Part shown: positions 19,185 through 32,103 of the stretch, piece after piece
Layout: every line of letters begins with the position of its first letter
Numbering within the stretch: position 1 is the first letter of the stretch
DNA from: Jaltomata sinuosa
Lineage: Eukaryota > Streptophyta > Magnoliopsida > Solanales > Solanaceae
Length of the DNA stretch: 64,000 nucleotides
Assembly: GCA_003996215.1 (NCBI GenBank)
Contig: QJPP01000452.1
Location: 84,431 to 148,430, forward strand
Direction of reading: 5' to 3'
Program-made: the position numbers and the translations under genes
Notes under the pieces: generated by a model
Told to the model about the DNA's origin: nothing
What the model saw: the letters and a program-made list of their open reading frames with translations, nothing else
Databases searched by the model: none

Positions 19185-20910
19185 TGCCAGATGCTCATAT
19201 TTATACAACAAAATTAAGGAACATTTTACTTTCTTTAATATATTTTTTTTCTTTTTGATCAAGAAGAAATATTTCATTCTCTATGGAGGTCATATCATAT
19301 CAGTGGCCTCAAATTCTTACCTTTTCTAAGAGACGACTCCCTTTATTTTGCAAGCTAATTCTTTTGAATCAAAATTGGCTTGCGCTTGCCTTTTCCACTC
19401 TTTGAACTATGCTTGCCTCATAGTTAACGCTTTAATTGGTAGAATTAAGAGCGAACACTGTCTTGCGTCATTCACTTCTATTTATGTGTGTCCTATCTCT
19501 AGGAAAAGCTCCAAAACCTTAACTGACAAGAAATTTTACTCATACTGTATAAACAATTACCACACAATGAATCACTTACATTTTGCTATATAAGAATTGC
19601 AACGAGTGAAACTAACAAATATATTCACAGGTGAGATTTCAACAACATACCATAATCCATCAAATTATAGATCACCACTCTTCCTAAACCATTTATACCT
19701 CTTCTCGGCAACATTATCGTCAACAGTGTACCTTAAAGGAGTAGGTACAATCATGACCTCCATTACCGTCAACATTATCGTTAACACAAACTTGTTAAAT
19801 TATATTGTTCAAAATGATGGAGTTAGATTTGTCCTTTTTTATCTCATTTATAAGTACAGTGATGCAGTGTCAAATATCATTGTATAGTAGCTAGAGTAAT
19901 TAATAAGTACTGCAAAACGTTCATATTGACGCTAAAGTAGAAATTAGAAACAACATGTACACACTATGCATATATAAAAGATAGTATATATAAAGTTATA
20001 GATGATATTAAAAGGATAATTAAATCTAATTAGAGATGAATGAATGATGTAGCTAATATCACGTAATCATCAAAAATAATTTCAATCACTGAAGAGATAC
20101 AAGCAATATATACCACTTTTAAACCACAAGGATGTAATTGCAGATTGTATCTCACAATAAATTCTTTGAAGAAGCTCTTCGATCCCATCTAACTGGGTTG
20201 ATAACTGTGCATAAACCCATAAAAAATTCTACCTTTTCTGCTTTAGGTAAAAGCTACTACGACTTGCTTATCTGAAAGCTAGAAAATTTACCCCACGGGA
20301 GAACGAAAAAATATCAAGAATGAAGAAAAATGCAAGCTTCACCATAACGATAACATGAACATAAAAAAACCTAAAGAAAAGCACAGAAATGAATACCCAA
20401 ATGGGCTATCAAGAGATTGTGAAACAAAGGTTGATAAGGTTTTACTTGAGAAAGTAAAGAGTATTGGAGGAGAGAATGTGGGTAGACCTTGTACGACACA
20501 TCTTTTCAGTTTGATTCTATTTTGTATCCCATATTTTTAGTTAAAAGATAAGGCCCATGCCTCATTTTATTAATAAGAAAAATATGTACACAAAATGAAC
20601 TAGGCCTAAAACCCGGCCCAACTTGAAAATGGAAACAAAATAAAAACAACAAAGTTCAGACAAAACAAAAACAAAAGAAAATATCTAAAGAGTTTAAAAG
20701 TTGGATCATGAACATTCATCTTCTTCATCAAGAGCTCACAATCCAAGCTCAGATCTTTGAATCTCTGTTGAGACGACTGCTACGAGATCAATATTTGGTG
20801 AGTTAGCCTAATCCTAAATCAAAATTCATGGTCCTTTTTGTTTTCTTCAATAGCTCATTCTTCACTGTGTTGAAGGATCTCAAGAGTCGAGTGAGAGTGA
20901 TGTGGTCTTC
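19185..20910. other. 3' flank without recognisable gene
   Basis: The sequence is shared with unit C (50958-52684) but I recognise no protein family. A stretch at 20142-20330, preceded by TGTAATTGCAG, looks a little like an exon (frame starting IVSHNKFFEEALRSHLT) but has a TGA here, whereas unit C keeps it open to 52097. It may be a decayed exon or chance. Confidence 0.4.
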
Positions 20911-22857
20911 TATCACGCCCCGAGCCTACCTCCTGGATGTAACATGGGATCAAGATAACAAGTGATCTCAAGATAACCCTCTGGCATTAGCATGACTTAA
21001 AAACTAAACAGAACATAAGAACGGAAGCTTAACTGAAGTAATGAACAACTTAATTTGTTATATAAATATAAGTCTAAAGATGACAATCTGAATTAAACTA
21101 AGTATCTGACTCTATGTCTGAAAGCCTCTACTACTGATGAGCTGCTGGGACAAGCCCCCAGCTAACTCTAAATACTGAAAACTGAATGAAAGAACTAAAA
21201 ATCTAGGATGAGGCTAAACTCCAAGTCCTCGAAGGAAGAGGACTCACCAAGCTAGATGGATGTGCTGCTGACCTACTAGCCACAAATCTGGGAGCGGGCT
21301 ATAAGATCTACATCATAATAGGATGCAACACAAAGAAGTATGCGATCAGTACTATGGAATGTATTGAGTACGTGAGATATGCATAAGTAAAGTAAAAACA
21401 TTCTTGAAACATAATTAAAACTGAGATCATGCATAAAAGAGATATCATAAATAAATACCATAGGTTGAGCTCAGCATGAAATAGAATATCTTAATGCTTA
21501 AAACCTTCATACGAGAGTTTCTTATAACCGACAATAGACCATGTGAGATACATGAAATTTAACTATATCACCCTAGTTGGCAAAGCTACCCCGAACCTTG
21601 CCAAGGTATGGGGTACTATACATATCATAGTGTGGAACCACTTTCATAAGGGGAAACTCTCAACTAACGAGGACCCTTCTTTAAGAGGAGACACACTCAA
21701 CTAACGAGGACTCTTCTTCATGAGGAGAAACTCTCAACTAACGAGGAGCCTCTTAACCTACGCTGGAAACGTAGTTTTGGAATTGAGTTATCTAGAACCC
21801 TCATCGCTCGGTGCTAAATACTACTACTCCCAAAATATACATATAGCTCATAAAATACTAATGACATATCAAATGCCAAAATCTAGTGAAAAGCATAAGG
21901 ACACATAGTGTCATGCAAATTCAAATCACAAGTCTTAAAGCTTAGCATAGCCATAATTCAAATCATACTTTTCTTTCTAAAATTATGGCTTGAAGAATTA
22001 GGCATGCAATTTCTTAATACATAATGTCATGTTATCTAAACATGCCAATTTTCAATTGAAAACATGCAAATTGAAGGAATCATGCTAGAAATCATCTTTA
22101 ATGCATGGGATTTTGAAATCAATTAAGGAACCTCAAATAAATCATAGATAAGCAATGAGAAATCATGAATTGATGCTTAAAAATTGGAACCCATAAGTTT
22201 TCCCCAAATTGGGTAAGAACCCTAATTTCACAATTTCATAAATCAAAGTAAAACATGGGGTTTTGGGCATAAGAGTGAAAGAAATTCCTTATTGAATACC
22301 CACATACCTTATTGAAGCTTGCTTGATCTATGATGAAAATAAATGGAGGCTTGAACTTGGAGCTTGAAACTTGGAGCTTGAAGGAGTTTCTTTTCCTATT
22401 TTGTAGATGAATGAAGAGTAATGAAAGACTTAGGCTCATAGGAGTAGAAACCCTACTAAAAGTGGTCAAAACAACCTCACTTAAGAGTTAAATGAGTGGG
22501 TAATTATAAAAATACCCCAGAGATTTAATTTAGAAAAAACTATGAAAAACTCAATTTCAGGGATCACAGGTGTAATCCACGAGCCGTAGACCAAACTGAG
22601 ACTCGTGATTTCCACTCATGGTTCCTGGCCTAAATAATCAACTGCAGATGTGGTTCTACGAGTCAACAGGACAAATCGTAGAATAAACTACGGTCCATAG
22701 ATCTATTCGTAGTTCCTGGAAAAATAGGCAGACCTCAGATCAAGTTCCACGAGTGAACAGTACGGTCCGTAGAATGAACTATGGTCCATAGAACCCACTC
22801 GTGGTTCTTGGAAAAATAGTCAGTCCTCAGGTTTGATTCTACGAGTCAATAGGATGG
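20911..22857 (-). mobile_element. gypsy-type LTR (old, partial), reverse orientation
   Basis: It starts TATCACGCCCCGAG (TGTCACGCCCCGAG in unit C), the reverse complement of a CTCGGGGCGTGACA-type LTR end. Many blocks match the forward LTR at 59306-61873 in reverse order, for example the ATAGACCATGTGAG and CACCCTAGTTGGCAAAG regions and the CCACGAGTC/GTAGAAC palindrome-rich zone at 22560-22850. The far end is cut at about 22857 by other retroelement sequence, so TGTAACACCCC is missing. Confidence 0.65.
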
Positions 22858-22858
22858 T

Positions 22859-23368
22859 TGATAACGATCTCAATCGAGTGACTAAAATTGATATAAAAAA
22901 TACGAAATTCAACAACACAAAATAAAGATAGTGGAGAAATTAAGATGAGAATTAGAAGAAATTGAGATGAGGTTAGAAAAAAGAAGGATTAATTGAATCC
23001 ACAATCAACCAAGGGAGAAGAGAACTCAATCAAATGCATGAGAAACCAAATTAAATCCACAAGATGATAACTCGATGATCAATTAAGCAAAGAAGATAAC
23101 ACAAGCAATTCGAGAATTCATCCTAATCACTCATTCTAAACTAATAATTAGAATTGAACCCAATCACTAACCCAAAATATCAAAGTCTATTCAAGACAAA
23201 AAAATAATTTAAAATCTAAGTATGAAAATGGCTAAGGCAACTATTTATTTTCCTTTACAGAAATAGCCTATTACAAAAATAGCTAAAAAGTGACTATTTT
23301 GGAAATAACCCACAAGGGTCCTTCTTAATTACCCAAATGACATCTTGATCACCCATGGACTTGTGCAT
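22859..23368 (-). mobile_element. probable 3' LTR of a second retroelement
   Basis: Directly after the older LTR a sequence starting TGATAACGATCTCAA runs up to the 3' end of a minus-strand retroelement-like frame (23749-23369). By position it should be the 3' LTR or untranslated end of that element. The same arrangement is seen in unit C at 57885-58318. The LTR partner is not in the window, so the assignment is inference. Confidence 0.4.
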
Positions 23369-23749
23369 TTATTGCTCCATGGCTTTCTTCAGGCTCCAAG
23401 CTATCATCCATATATAAAAGCCCCTCCTAATATTCCCTAAGCTAACCATGATCGTATCATCCTCCCCTTCTTGAAAAGGATTCATCCTTGAATCCGAACC
23501 TTGCAAAAACATGAGAAGGACAAACAACAAACATATCCTCATAGCATAAGGATTAGCACATGAGTTATCAACCATACCAACTTGCCAAGGAGGCACACAT
23601 TTGAAATACAACCAACTATCCTTTGTGTCGAATAAGAGCAATGCACTGTAGAACATATAAATGATCTGACTATGAGAAATATCATGGAACAAAGAGGGTT
23701 CAAACACCCATAGGGATTTACCAGGGTCAAGGATATGAAAGACCCACAT
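23369..23749 (-). pseudogene. C-terminal fragment of retroelement-like frame (unit A copy)
   Basis: The 126-codon frame matches the end of the 291-codon frame at 59194-58319: MWVFHILDPGKSLWVFEPS, then NPFQEGEDDTIMVSL. It is cut at its N-terminal side exactly at the A/B duplication joint (23747-23750). It is a truncated duplicate with no function expected. Confidence 0.7.
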
Positions 23750-25592
23750 ATTACTGAATCCCTAGTAAGCAATGCACAACAAATCCGAGAGTCAAGTATT
23801 GCATGATGCTTAGAAAAATGTAATTTGGAGTATAGAGGCACTAGAGCATGTGTATGCACAACTTGGAGGAACTAAGAAAAAGTATAGTGCATATTAAGAC
23901 ACAAATGCTAAGATCTTAGAAAATTCTTTGACGGAAAAGTAGTTCTGAAGTAAAAGAACTTCAAGTAAGAACTGATTGAGATGGAACAAGTCTATTGTGT
24001 TAGAATTTCCAGCCAAGATGGAGATCTGTTAGAAAAATGTCTTGATGTTTTCTTTTTCAATTTGTAAGCTGTTCTGTAAAAACTTGTTCAGTTTTAGAAA
24101 AAATAACCTTTTCAATGAAAGCAAGTTAGTGTGCAACTTAATTGCAATCTGGAGTGAGTTGGCGCGAAATTTGATTACAATTTAGAGTGACTTTATTAAA
24201 TTAATCTTTTTTGAGTAAGTTGGCTAGCAACTTGATTATAACTTGGAGTCGGCTGGTTTGCAACTTGTTTACATTTTGGAGTGAGAGAGTACACTTTTGA
24301 ATTGGCTTGCAACTTGTATTGCGATGTCTTGCCGCTTGATATAACTTGTATTGAGGTGACTTGTGATTTATTGACTACAACTCAGAGTGAGTTGGCCACT
24401 TAGGGTTGGTGAGAGAATCAACTCTGTAAATTGCCATCTCTTATTCATTGTTTAGTCATGGAAGGAAATGAAAATGTAACAAAATGGAAGTGAGAGGTAG
24501 AGATAGTTTTGTTGATGTAAGGGCTTTGAGAGAATGGTAAAGTATATGTGGCAGAATTGTGAGAAAATAGTAGAGATATAAGTTATGAATACACTTGTGT
24601 GCAATTTTCTCATGGAATAAATTTATGAGATTCTCTTGGTCTTGGACTTATTTTCTGGATAACTTATAGTGGATCTCTAATTTGTATTCTCTATATGTTT
24701 AATGCTTCTGTTGTGGGAAAATTCTTCCTTTATGGCTTATGCCTATTGATGTAGGTCGAACCATGTAATTCTCGATGTCAATGTATTCTTTCATCAGTAC
24801 TATCATATTTTTTTATCATGTCCCCGTCTGGTCGATCATTTTGCTGTGTAACTGGACTTATCTAAGAAGGATATTATAAGTTGTTCAATAGTTCTACTTT
24901 TTTTTAATGTGGATGAATCTGCAGCTCAATAATCTGTGCGGAATCATGACACTTACTCCTGTTGAAAATATTATGTTGGAACTTTCTAGAGCAATTGTTC
25001 ATTACTTCAGTAAAGATAATTAAAATTCAATGAATAACACTGGAAGAGTTGAGAACTTGTTGCTTTGTTCGGATATCAAAAGAAAGAAAAAGGAGAAGTC
25101 GAGCATGTGAAGTTGTCCCTTTGGCACTTGTCAAATGGCTGCATATAAACAAATAAGATAGCTTCATAAAGGGTTGAAATTCTTTTGCAAATATTAGTGG
25201 GTTTTTTTGTTTTTGGTTAACGTTTTGAGCACCCATGGAAGTCCAGTGATTATTGATGAGTTGGTGCCTTTTTAAGCGAATCACATTTTTGCCTATATCT
25301 CTCTATTTTATGTCATTTTCTTGTATATGAAGCTTTCTCCAACAAAGCAATCAAATTTACGTTATCATTTGAAGAAAATGATTGCTGATGTCGCTGCCTG
25401 CCTGTGTTCCTACTTCTGGTTGGTGAACTTCAAACTAAAAGAGAATGAGAGGGTCTTCTACAAGAGATTGTATTTGCTGCTTCGCCTACTTTTGATTTTC
25501 CTACAAGCTATTTGAAGCTTGGTCATCGTGTACATTAGGCTTTAGTCTGTTCTTATTCTGTTGTATGACCATTATGATGTATTTGTAGGCAG

Positions 25593-25789
25593 ATAGTTAA
25601 AGACGAAAAGGCACTTATCTATGAGGACTGGAAAGAGTGTATTGAACCTCTCTTAACTCCAGTTTCATTACTGCTTAAAGCAGAACATTTTGGTGTTAAG
25701 GAGTATCTTGCTGCAAAAAGTCTAATTGCCTCACGGTCTTTTGAAATAGATGATTACTATGGATGCAGAATGGTTCCCATGGCAGATCT
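25593..25789 (+). pseudogene. SET-domain gene exon 3 duplicate (unit B)
   Basis: It is the same 197-nt length as the active exon, with intact GCAG acceptor and GTAAGT donor. A few substitutions change residues (for example D to E in VKDEKAL, T to P, and YGCR for YGCG). Open in itself, but no first exons precede it and exon 4 downstream is broken. Confidence 0.85.
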
Positions 25790-28443
25790 GTAAGTATACC
25801 TTTTTGCGGAATCTCTGTATCATTTCTCAGTGCTTCTCTCCCTTACTTACTGAACTTCCTGTATTGGTTTGAGGCGTTGCACTATTTCCTATGTAACGGT
25901 AGTTGCTGACTCATTTTATCTCTGCTGTGAGGTGTTCATATGCTCCTTGTTAGTCATGATTTTATACATCATAAATTTCATCGGTGTTGTTTCATGATAA
26001 CTGTGAAATCTATGCCTTGTGTATGCATGTGAGCAGTGGCTTGTTTTTAATTTTTTAGTAGCCTAAATTACCTTGCTCGAAAAGTCAAAATCTATTCGTC
26101 TTTCCCCTTAATTAAGGACTCCTCGTGTATCCTTTTTATTTTCCTAGCTTTCTATACGGCCATACTTAAGAAACCTATCACAAAAATGTCCCAAAGTAGC
26201 ATCAGAGATCATGCAAATGGAGTTAAGTTTTCTGCCCATGATTGACATATGGACCGTATGCGGTTTTCACAGTCCTTATACGACGCAGTGGGTGTAAGTC
26301 CAGATACGATTGGGCTGTCCGTATGTGAATTCCTTGGTCGTATGTGGCACAATGGATGCGTGTTCGGGCCTGGCAGTGTTCAACTTCCGTTTGCTCCCCA
26401 GTATGGTTTCCCGGTACAGACTGTATGTGACTTTCGTTGAGCCGTACTTGGATCCATTTCGGCCGTGGATCGACTTACGACCACATATCCTCTATGTATG
26501 GGTTGTATGTTGATTTCACGATCCGTAACTGTCTCTTCCTCCATCCTTCCCTCTGCTCCAAGTATCTTTTAAGTGGAGACTTTGTACTTCCATTTTGGCA
26601 TGTTGTTGGCCTTCATTCTAAGCCTCCAAAGTCGCGACTTGATGACAAGTACTTGAACTCCTTAGCTCGGCTTTGTGTGCAAGTTCTTGATGCAACTTGG
26701 GATGCTCAAAAGATGAAAAGGATCGGGTTACTTGAACAAAAACAAGAAAATAATGCGGAAATAAAAACACAAAGATTATAAACATGAAATTTAAGGTATG
26801 CAAAATTTGAGAATAAAATCTCCAAACTCCGAAATTAAGTGCTAAGAACCCTAATTGAACTTAGTAATCAAAATAAGTGAATTAAAACTAATTGCCTCGT
26901 CTTCTGTGTACTCAAGAACAACACAATATGGAGGTACTTATGGCAAAACGGGCCAATTTGGTCTTTCTAGATAACAAAGTGATCTAGACTCCCTATATCG
27001 AAAAAATTAGAGACTATAATTAGTATACAACTGATTACCTTCTTTAATTTTCTTTAATAATAGAAAACAAAGATATTAAGTTAAAAATTAATCTTACCTC
27101 TTAAAATAATTATTCTTTTAAGGTTGTATGAAAATCCCAAGTAACCAATACACAAAGGTGTTAAAAAAACACTCTCGGTAATAATGATAATAATGTGTTA
27201 GTTTTGAAAAGGAACAAAATGCACCCCTATATATATACTAGATACATGAGCCCATGCCAGCACCGGTGCAATTTATATGTTACTCTCTTTGTCCCAATTT
27301 ATTTGACATAAAATTTTTTTGGAGTCAACCAAATTTTTTTATATGTTTTTTTAAATATTTTAAGTTGTTAATTATTGTGATTTATAGTACTTTTTACGTA
27401 ATTTTCACATAATACATTTTACTCCTTCTGTCTCAGTTTATATGGCACAAATGAAATTTCGAGAGTCAATCAATTTTTTTTAATAAATTTTTCAGATATT
27501 TTAAGTCATTAATTATTATGATTTATAATTTTTTTAATTTAATTTCCAAATATATAACAAACTTCAAAAAAAGTTTAACAAATAAACTAAAACAAAGAGA
27601 TTTCCAATCACCTCTCATAGAAATCAACAAGTTTTTCATATATAAAAGGTTGACAGGCAAAGAAATGGAGCAGAAACATTCTTGAACCATAGAAAGCAAT
27701 AACAAGTGGCAGAAGATAAACATATGGTGTAAAACTTTTCTATGATGAATGGTACTTCTCAAAATGAAAAGTTCAAGTTGGAGGGAAGTAAGTAGTACGT
27801 ACAAGTAATTGAAAGCTTGAAATGAAAAGATGGACTAAAGCATGTAAAAAGGAAAAGTAATGGGGCCCGCATCATAGGAAATCGGGTAACTTTCCGGCAG
27901 AGGCAAAGGTTAAAAGTCACATATTAGTTTGGTTTTTATGTCCAATAATGAGAAAGTACAATTATAAAACAGTCAAGTACAATATTGTTTAAGCATAACA
28001 ATGCTAAAATACCGAAATTACCCCTGGCTAGGAAGCTGGCATGTCATCCAAGAGCTGTCCGTTCTTGGCCACTTCTATATAGTTGTAATATATACTCCCT
28101 CTATTTCAATTTGTTTGACCTACTTTCCTTTTTAGTTTGTTTAAAAAAGAATGACCCTTTCTCTTTTTAGAAACTCTTAGTTTCAACTTTCCACATGACA
28201 TGTTTAAGACCACAAGATTAAAGGGTATTTTGGTACATTTGACATATCTTTAATTTAAGACCACAAGATTCAAAAGTTACTTTATTTTTTTAAATTTCGT
28301 GTCAATTTAAAACAGGTCAATCAATTTGAAACAGAGGGAGTAATATATATATATATACTAACTAAGAAATTTTAAACTAGAAAAACATGTAAAAAAAATA
28401 CCAAATATTCTTCCCTAACAACATAAGGAAAAGTGCCAAACTT

Positions 28444-28908
28444 TCACCAAAAATCACACGCCTCTTTGCTCCACTCTAGGTGTGAATTTGCAGCCCTTTG
28501 GGGCATGATTCTCAACTCATTTGGGGCTCCATGTGGGCCAAACTTCCTCCTTTTGGCTTGAACTTGGACCATAAAATATATGTAGCACTTAACCCACTCT
28601 TTGCCATAATTCTTGGGCTCAACCAACTCTTCACCATAATTTTTTTTCTGAAATGCACTCACCATAAATTTTTTTCTTTCTGAAATGCACTCTTCACCAT
28701 AATTATTGCGCTCATTCTTGGGCTCTTCTTCCTCAATAAGCATCTTCTTGATTTTCCAGTGAAGCTCAACAACCTTGTCTTGCAACTCCCTAGCTTGAGA
28801 CTTTAACGGCGGTCTTCTCAGGGCTTCTATATTTTCATCCTTGTCTGTGGACCTATCAAAAGGATTATTTGACTGAGTTTCCAAGTGAAGCAGTAAGCGA
28901 TTATGCAT
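28444..28908 (-). CDS. unidentified 154-codon minus-strand frame in intron 3 (unit B)
   Basis: An uninterrupted frame starts MHNRLLLHLETQSNNPFDRS and ends KEACDFW. It is hydrophilic with a likely helix (LQDKVVELHWKIKKMLIEEE) and two YGEE(C/L) segments that reflect a small DNA repeat. Unit C keeps it open (152 codons, a 9-nt in-frame deletion), while unit A has a +1 shift. No domain is recognised, no promoter or poly-A site was identified. It may be a captured gene fragment or a chance frame. Confidence 0.3.
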   Translation of the reverse strand: MHNRLLLHLETQSNNPFDRSTDKDENIEALRRPPLKSQARELQDKVVELHWKIKKMLIEEEEPKNERNNYGEECISERKKFMVSAFQKKNYGEELVEPKNYGKEWVKCYIYFMVQVQAKRRKFGPHGAPNELRIMPQRAANSHLEWSKEACDFW

Positions 28909-29400
28909 ACTCAGTTGTAATACCTTAACATTATATAAAAAACCATCTGAGCATCTGGCTTAACAGTTATTGAAGTTATTTCTGATCTGACTGGCAAGGG
29001 TTGCCATTATGGATCTGTTTCAGAAACTTATTAGCTTGAGTGCTTATGGATCCTCTCGTAACCTAGAATATTATGTGCTAGGAGTTCAGTAACTCATCAA
29101 AAGTTGGTTATTTTTTACTTGTTGGATCAATGTCTTGACCAATGAACTCATAGAGACACCAGTGGAACAACACTCTTGTGCAGAATGATTGTTTTCTCTA
29201 TGACCACTGATACCCATTTCATTCAGGGCATGTAGCTACCTTACTAAGCAATTAAATTCTCTTGACTACTTTTAAATTGATGAACCCAACTGATTTCTTA
29301 TTCTTGAACCGCTGTTATAAAATTATTGTAGTTTGGATTTGGCATTGAAGCGCTCCTCTAAGTTATGTTCCTCTCAATCTTGAAAACATTTGATGTGCAA

Positions 29401-29749
29401 GTTTAATCACAATACTGCTGCTTAGGATGTACACTTCACATCATCTTATTCTGAATTGAATAATGATGCTGACAATGAAAATTATGCAAACGATAACACT
29501 GGACCAACCAAGAGAACCTCTCGTTCAGGAGGTGAATACTTCCGTGGGAGTGTCCTGGAGTCTTCTCATTATGAATTGGATGATGATGCTCACAGCGGTA
29601 AGCATGAAAATGACAATAATGAACCAACCAAAGCTTATTCAAGGGGTGAATCTATGAGCGGGAGTTACTCGGAGTTTACTTTATTTTCTGGGAATGATCT
29701 TACAGTTTTAGAAATGATCATGGTGAAAAAGGTCAAAGCTGGGACTGAG
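29401..29749 (+). pseudogene. SET-domain gene exon 4 duplicate with nonsense codon (unit B)
   Basis: The acceptor is changed from GCAG|G to GCAA|G, so the AG moves one base to 29400-29401. In the original frame the GAG (Glu) of NTAAEDVHF has become TAG at 29423-29425. The 120-bp internal repeat is retained. The stop falls just after the SET NH block, so no methyltransferase can be made. Confidence 0.88.
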
Positions 29750-30070
29750 GTGAGGATATATTTTTTAATCCAAAATTGTTATTCTAATTGCAGTTACTCT
29801 GCACACGGATGAGTAAAGTTTTCATCTTTTGTTTAGTTGAAGTTGCATAACCAACTTTGATTGTATAAATTATATCCTGCCAGTATGCCGACAGTTCTTT
29901 ATCATAAAGCTATTCCACTACAAGATACAAATTTACCTATCAAGCATTTAAAGCAGTAAAGAGCGGGAGAAATAACTGAATATCTTTCCTCCTTTTCAGC
30001 CTGAAAAGTAGATGCAACAGAAACATCTGCTTTATGATATCTTCTTTAAACTGATCCGACAATATGAAGT

Positions 30071-32091
30071 GATATGATGCATGAAGATCTCAAGTGAAAT
30101 GGTATCTCTGTATGTACCTCCTCCGGTTCCAATCCGGCCCAGCAGGTAGGTTCCATGGAAGGACACTGCCCGTATACCTCTACTCCACCGTATACCCTTC
30201 CTCCGGCATACGAAGCCCGAAGCCCCAGGCCCGGATGGCAAGGTCCATGGAGGTCCCCGACTCCATACTAAAACTCAGTATCAAAATATGCATCCGGAAG
30301 CAAGTCCGAGTTCAAGATAGAGACCCAGTCTCGAATATGCATGCCCAGACCCTGTCCAGGACTAAAGTAGTGGGAAAATATCTCAAAAACCCCTCCAAGG
30401 GTGCCCGGGCATAACCGGGTCTAAACAGTAGAAAGTCATCTCAGGTGCTCGGTCCGACCGAGGCTAAAATTATCTCAAGTAGCAAGAAAACTCAACTAGC
30501 ACCCCGACCCTGCCGAGTCTAGCGTTAATCGTAAAACTGGTGATATAAGTCATAAATTTACCTTCTTTTACCCAAGAAATTCACAAGTTAAATCAAACCA
30601 TTTCCAATTCGTTTCCATGGGCCCCCGCCATGCAAAGTTTAGAAAATAGTGCCAGTAGGCCCGAAGCCAAAACCGTAGTAAAACATGGATAAAACCTCTT
30701 ATATGCATGGAAATGGTACGATCAAACACAAAATCTGTCCAGCAGCTTACAATCAACCTATCGACCCTGCACAGGCCTATAGCTACTCAGCAAGCATAAC
30801 CAGCCTAGAAGGATAATTCTATGCCCCGGACTCGCGGACATTCCCAATATCCCACCTTCTATGTTCCAGAGTCAACAAGGCCTCACAGGACCACAAGGTA
30901 AATAAAACATATCGGCAAGTACTACAAGCAACGGAGGAACAAAAGTAGGCGGACATGAATAAAGCGGTCAAGGTCTGTGGTACCAACCTAATAATCCAAC
31001 CCAAGGATGCCAGCTAGTACAATTTTATCCGATATATGCTAAGTCTAGGGATTTTAAACCATAACCTACCTGTCGTCCGATGACAAGCTGCTTTAGAACA
31101 ATGATGTCCAAGCCCGAACCACTCCAAAAAGCTCCAAAATGATATCAAACTCGAATTCGTACTTGACGTAGATAATTGATTGCTTTCGGTGATCGACTAA
31201 GTCCTCAAAATAATCTTTTTCACCACTTGTTTTTCATAGCGTGCACGAGAATATGGGCAGCATATAAAACTAACTTTGTAGGATATGTAAGTTGAAGATA
31301 AAAATGGAAAATAAGATGAAAAATGGTCTTAAATATAAAGATAAAGCAATACTACTAATTCTATAATTTTAAAGGGAAAATATATTCAGTGGTTGTACCC
31401 AAATCATCACAATGATTCAAGATAAAGGATAAGTGGTGTATTTATTACACCTCACAATTCACTTGCTTCCACCACTCTCCACGTGGGAGCCTTGGTGTCA
31501 ATTCCACAAGGTAATTTTTATCTAGTTATGTATATATTGGGGTATTGCACAAATTTGTGATAAAATACATATAACTTTCTGAATATACCATAATTACTAG
31601 AAAATTATTTCCAATAAAACCTACTACATTATAATAATAATTTTCAACATAAATAAATTTACTATTTCCGTTAAAATATTACAATGTATAAGAATCGTAT
31701 AAAATAAACACATACACAATTATATCATAACAAAAGTATTTTTCATACACATTTAAAATACTTTAAAAAGGCAATAAAAATATAACTTTTTACCATATTC
31801 AACTTTAAAATAACATATTTTTAAATACGCGCGATGTTAATAAAATTCTTAACTTTAGGCTCGCAAGCCTTTGACACAGAACGAAGGTTAAGGTCTTACG
31901 ATCGCAATTCACCATCACACAAATTTGATACTCAGCTTCTAAGACAGGGAATTGATCTTAACGACTAATCGAACGGCCAGGGCACCGAATCCCTAGTCCC
32001 AGCAAGCCATAAATGACTTGGGGCTTCTACATGAAAGCTCTAACAGTACAAGAAAAACGTATACGTGGAAATGACCGGAAGAGTCATTACA
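30071..32091 (-). repeat. 3' LTR of the Tekay-type element, truncated
   Basis: It matches the complete LTRs from the GATATGATGCATGAAG block to the terminal GTCATTACA (32083-32091; reverse complement starts TGTAATGAC). About 1.04 kb at its downstream end, including the TGTCACGACC terminus, is missing relative to the solo LTR at 46394. Confidence 0.85.
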
Positions 32092-32103
32092 TCATCCACT
32101 ACT
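32092..32103 (-). promoter_or_regulatory. putative polypurine tract
   Basis: On the minus strand AGTAGTGGATGA sits immediately before the 3' LTR start, the place where plus-strand DNA synthesis is primed. It is purine-rich but not a long pure tract. The same sequence borders the complete LTR at 40325-40336. Confidence 0.45.

Larger units (their letters stand above)
8902..23750 (+). repeat. duplicated unit A (tandem segmental duplication)
   Basis: From CATATTACTGAATCCC (8902) the sequence recurs from 23747 (unit B) and, from A-position 10283 on, from 41080 (unit C). Unit A ends at 23750, where the left-hand text GAAAGACCCACATA joins directly to TTACTGAATCCC. In unit C the same left text continues as CATAGTTTGG, which is therefore the original right flank. 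Four bases, CATA, are shared at the joint. Unit A contains intron 2 (part) through exon 5 and the 3' flank. Confidence 0.88.
23747..30075 (+). repeat. duplicated unit B (truncated at its right end)
   Basis: Unit B repeats A-positions 8902 to about 15337 at high identity: late intron 2, exon 3, intron 3, exon 4, and the first third of intron 4. It breaks at GATAT (30071-30075), a 5-bp microhomology between intron 4 (AAGTGATATTC) and the interior of the Tekay-type LTR (TGATATGATGC). Exon 5 and the downstream flank are absent. Confidence 0.88.

Noticed and set aside
20911..22857. Independent gene in the downstream flank
   Set aside because: The whole stretch aligns in reverse with the LTR at 59306-61873; scattered short frames have no protein similarity.
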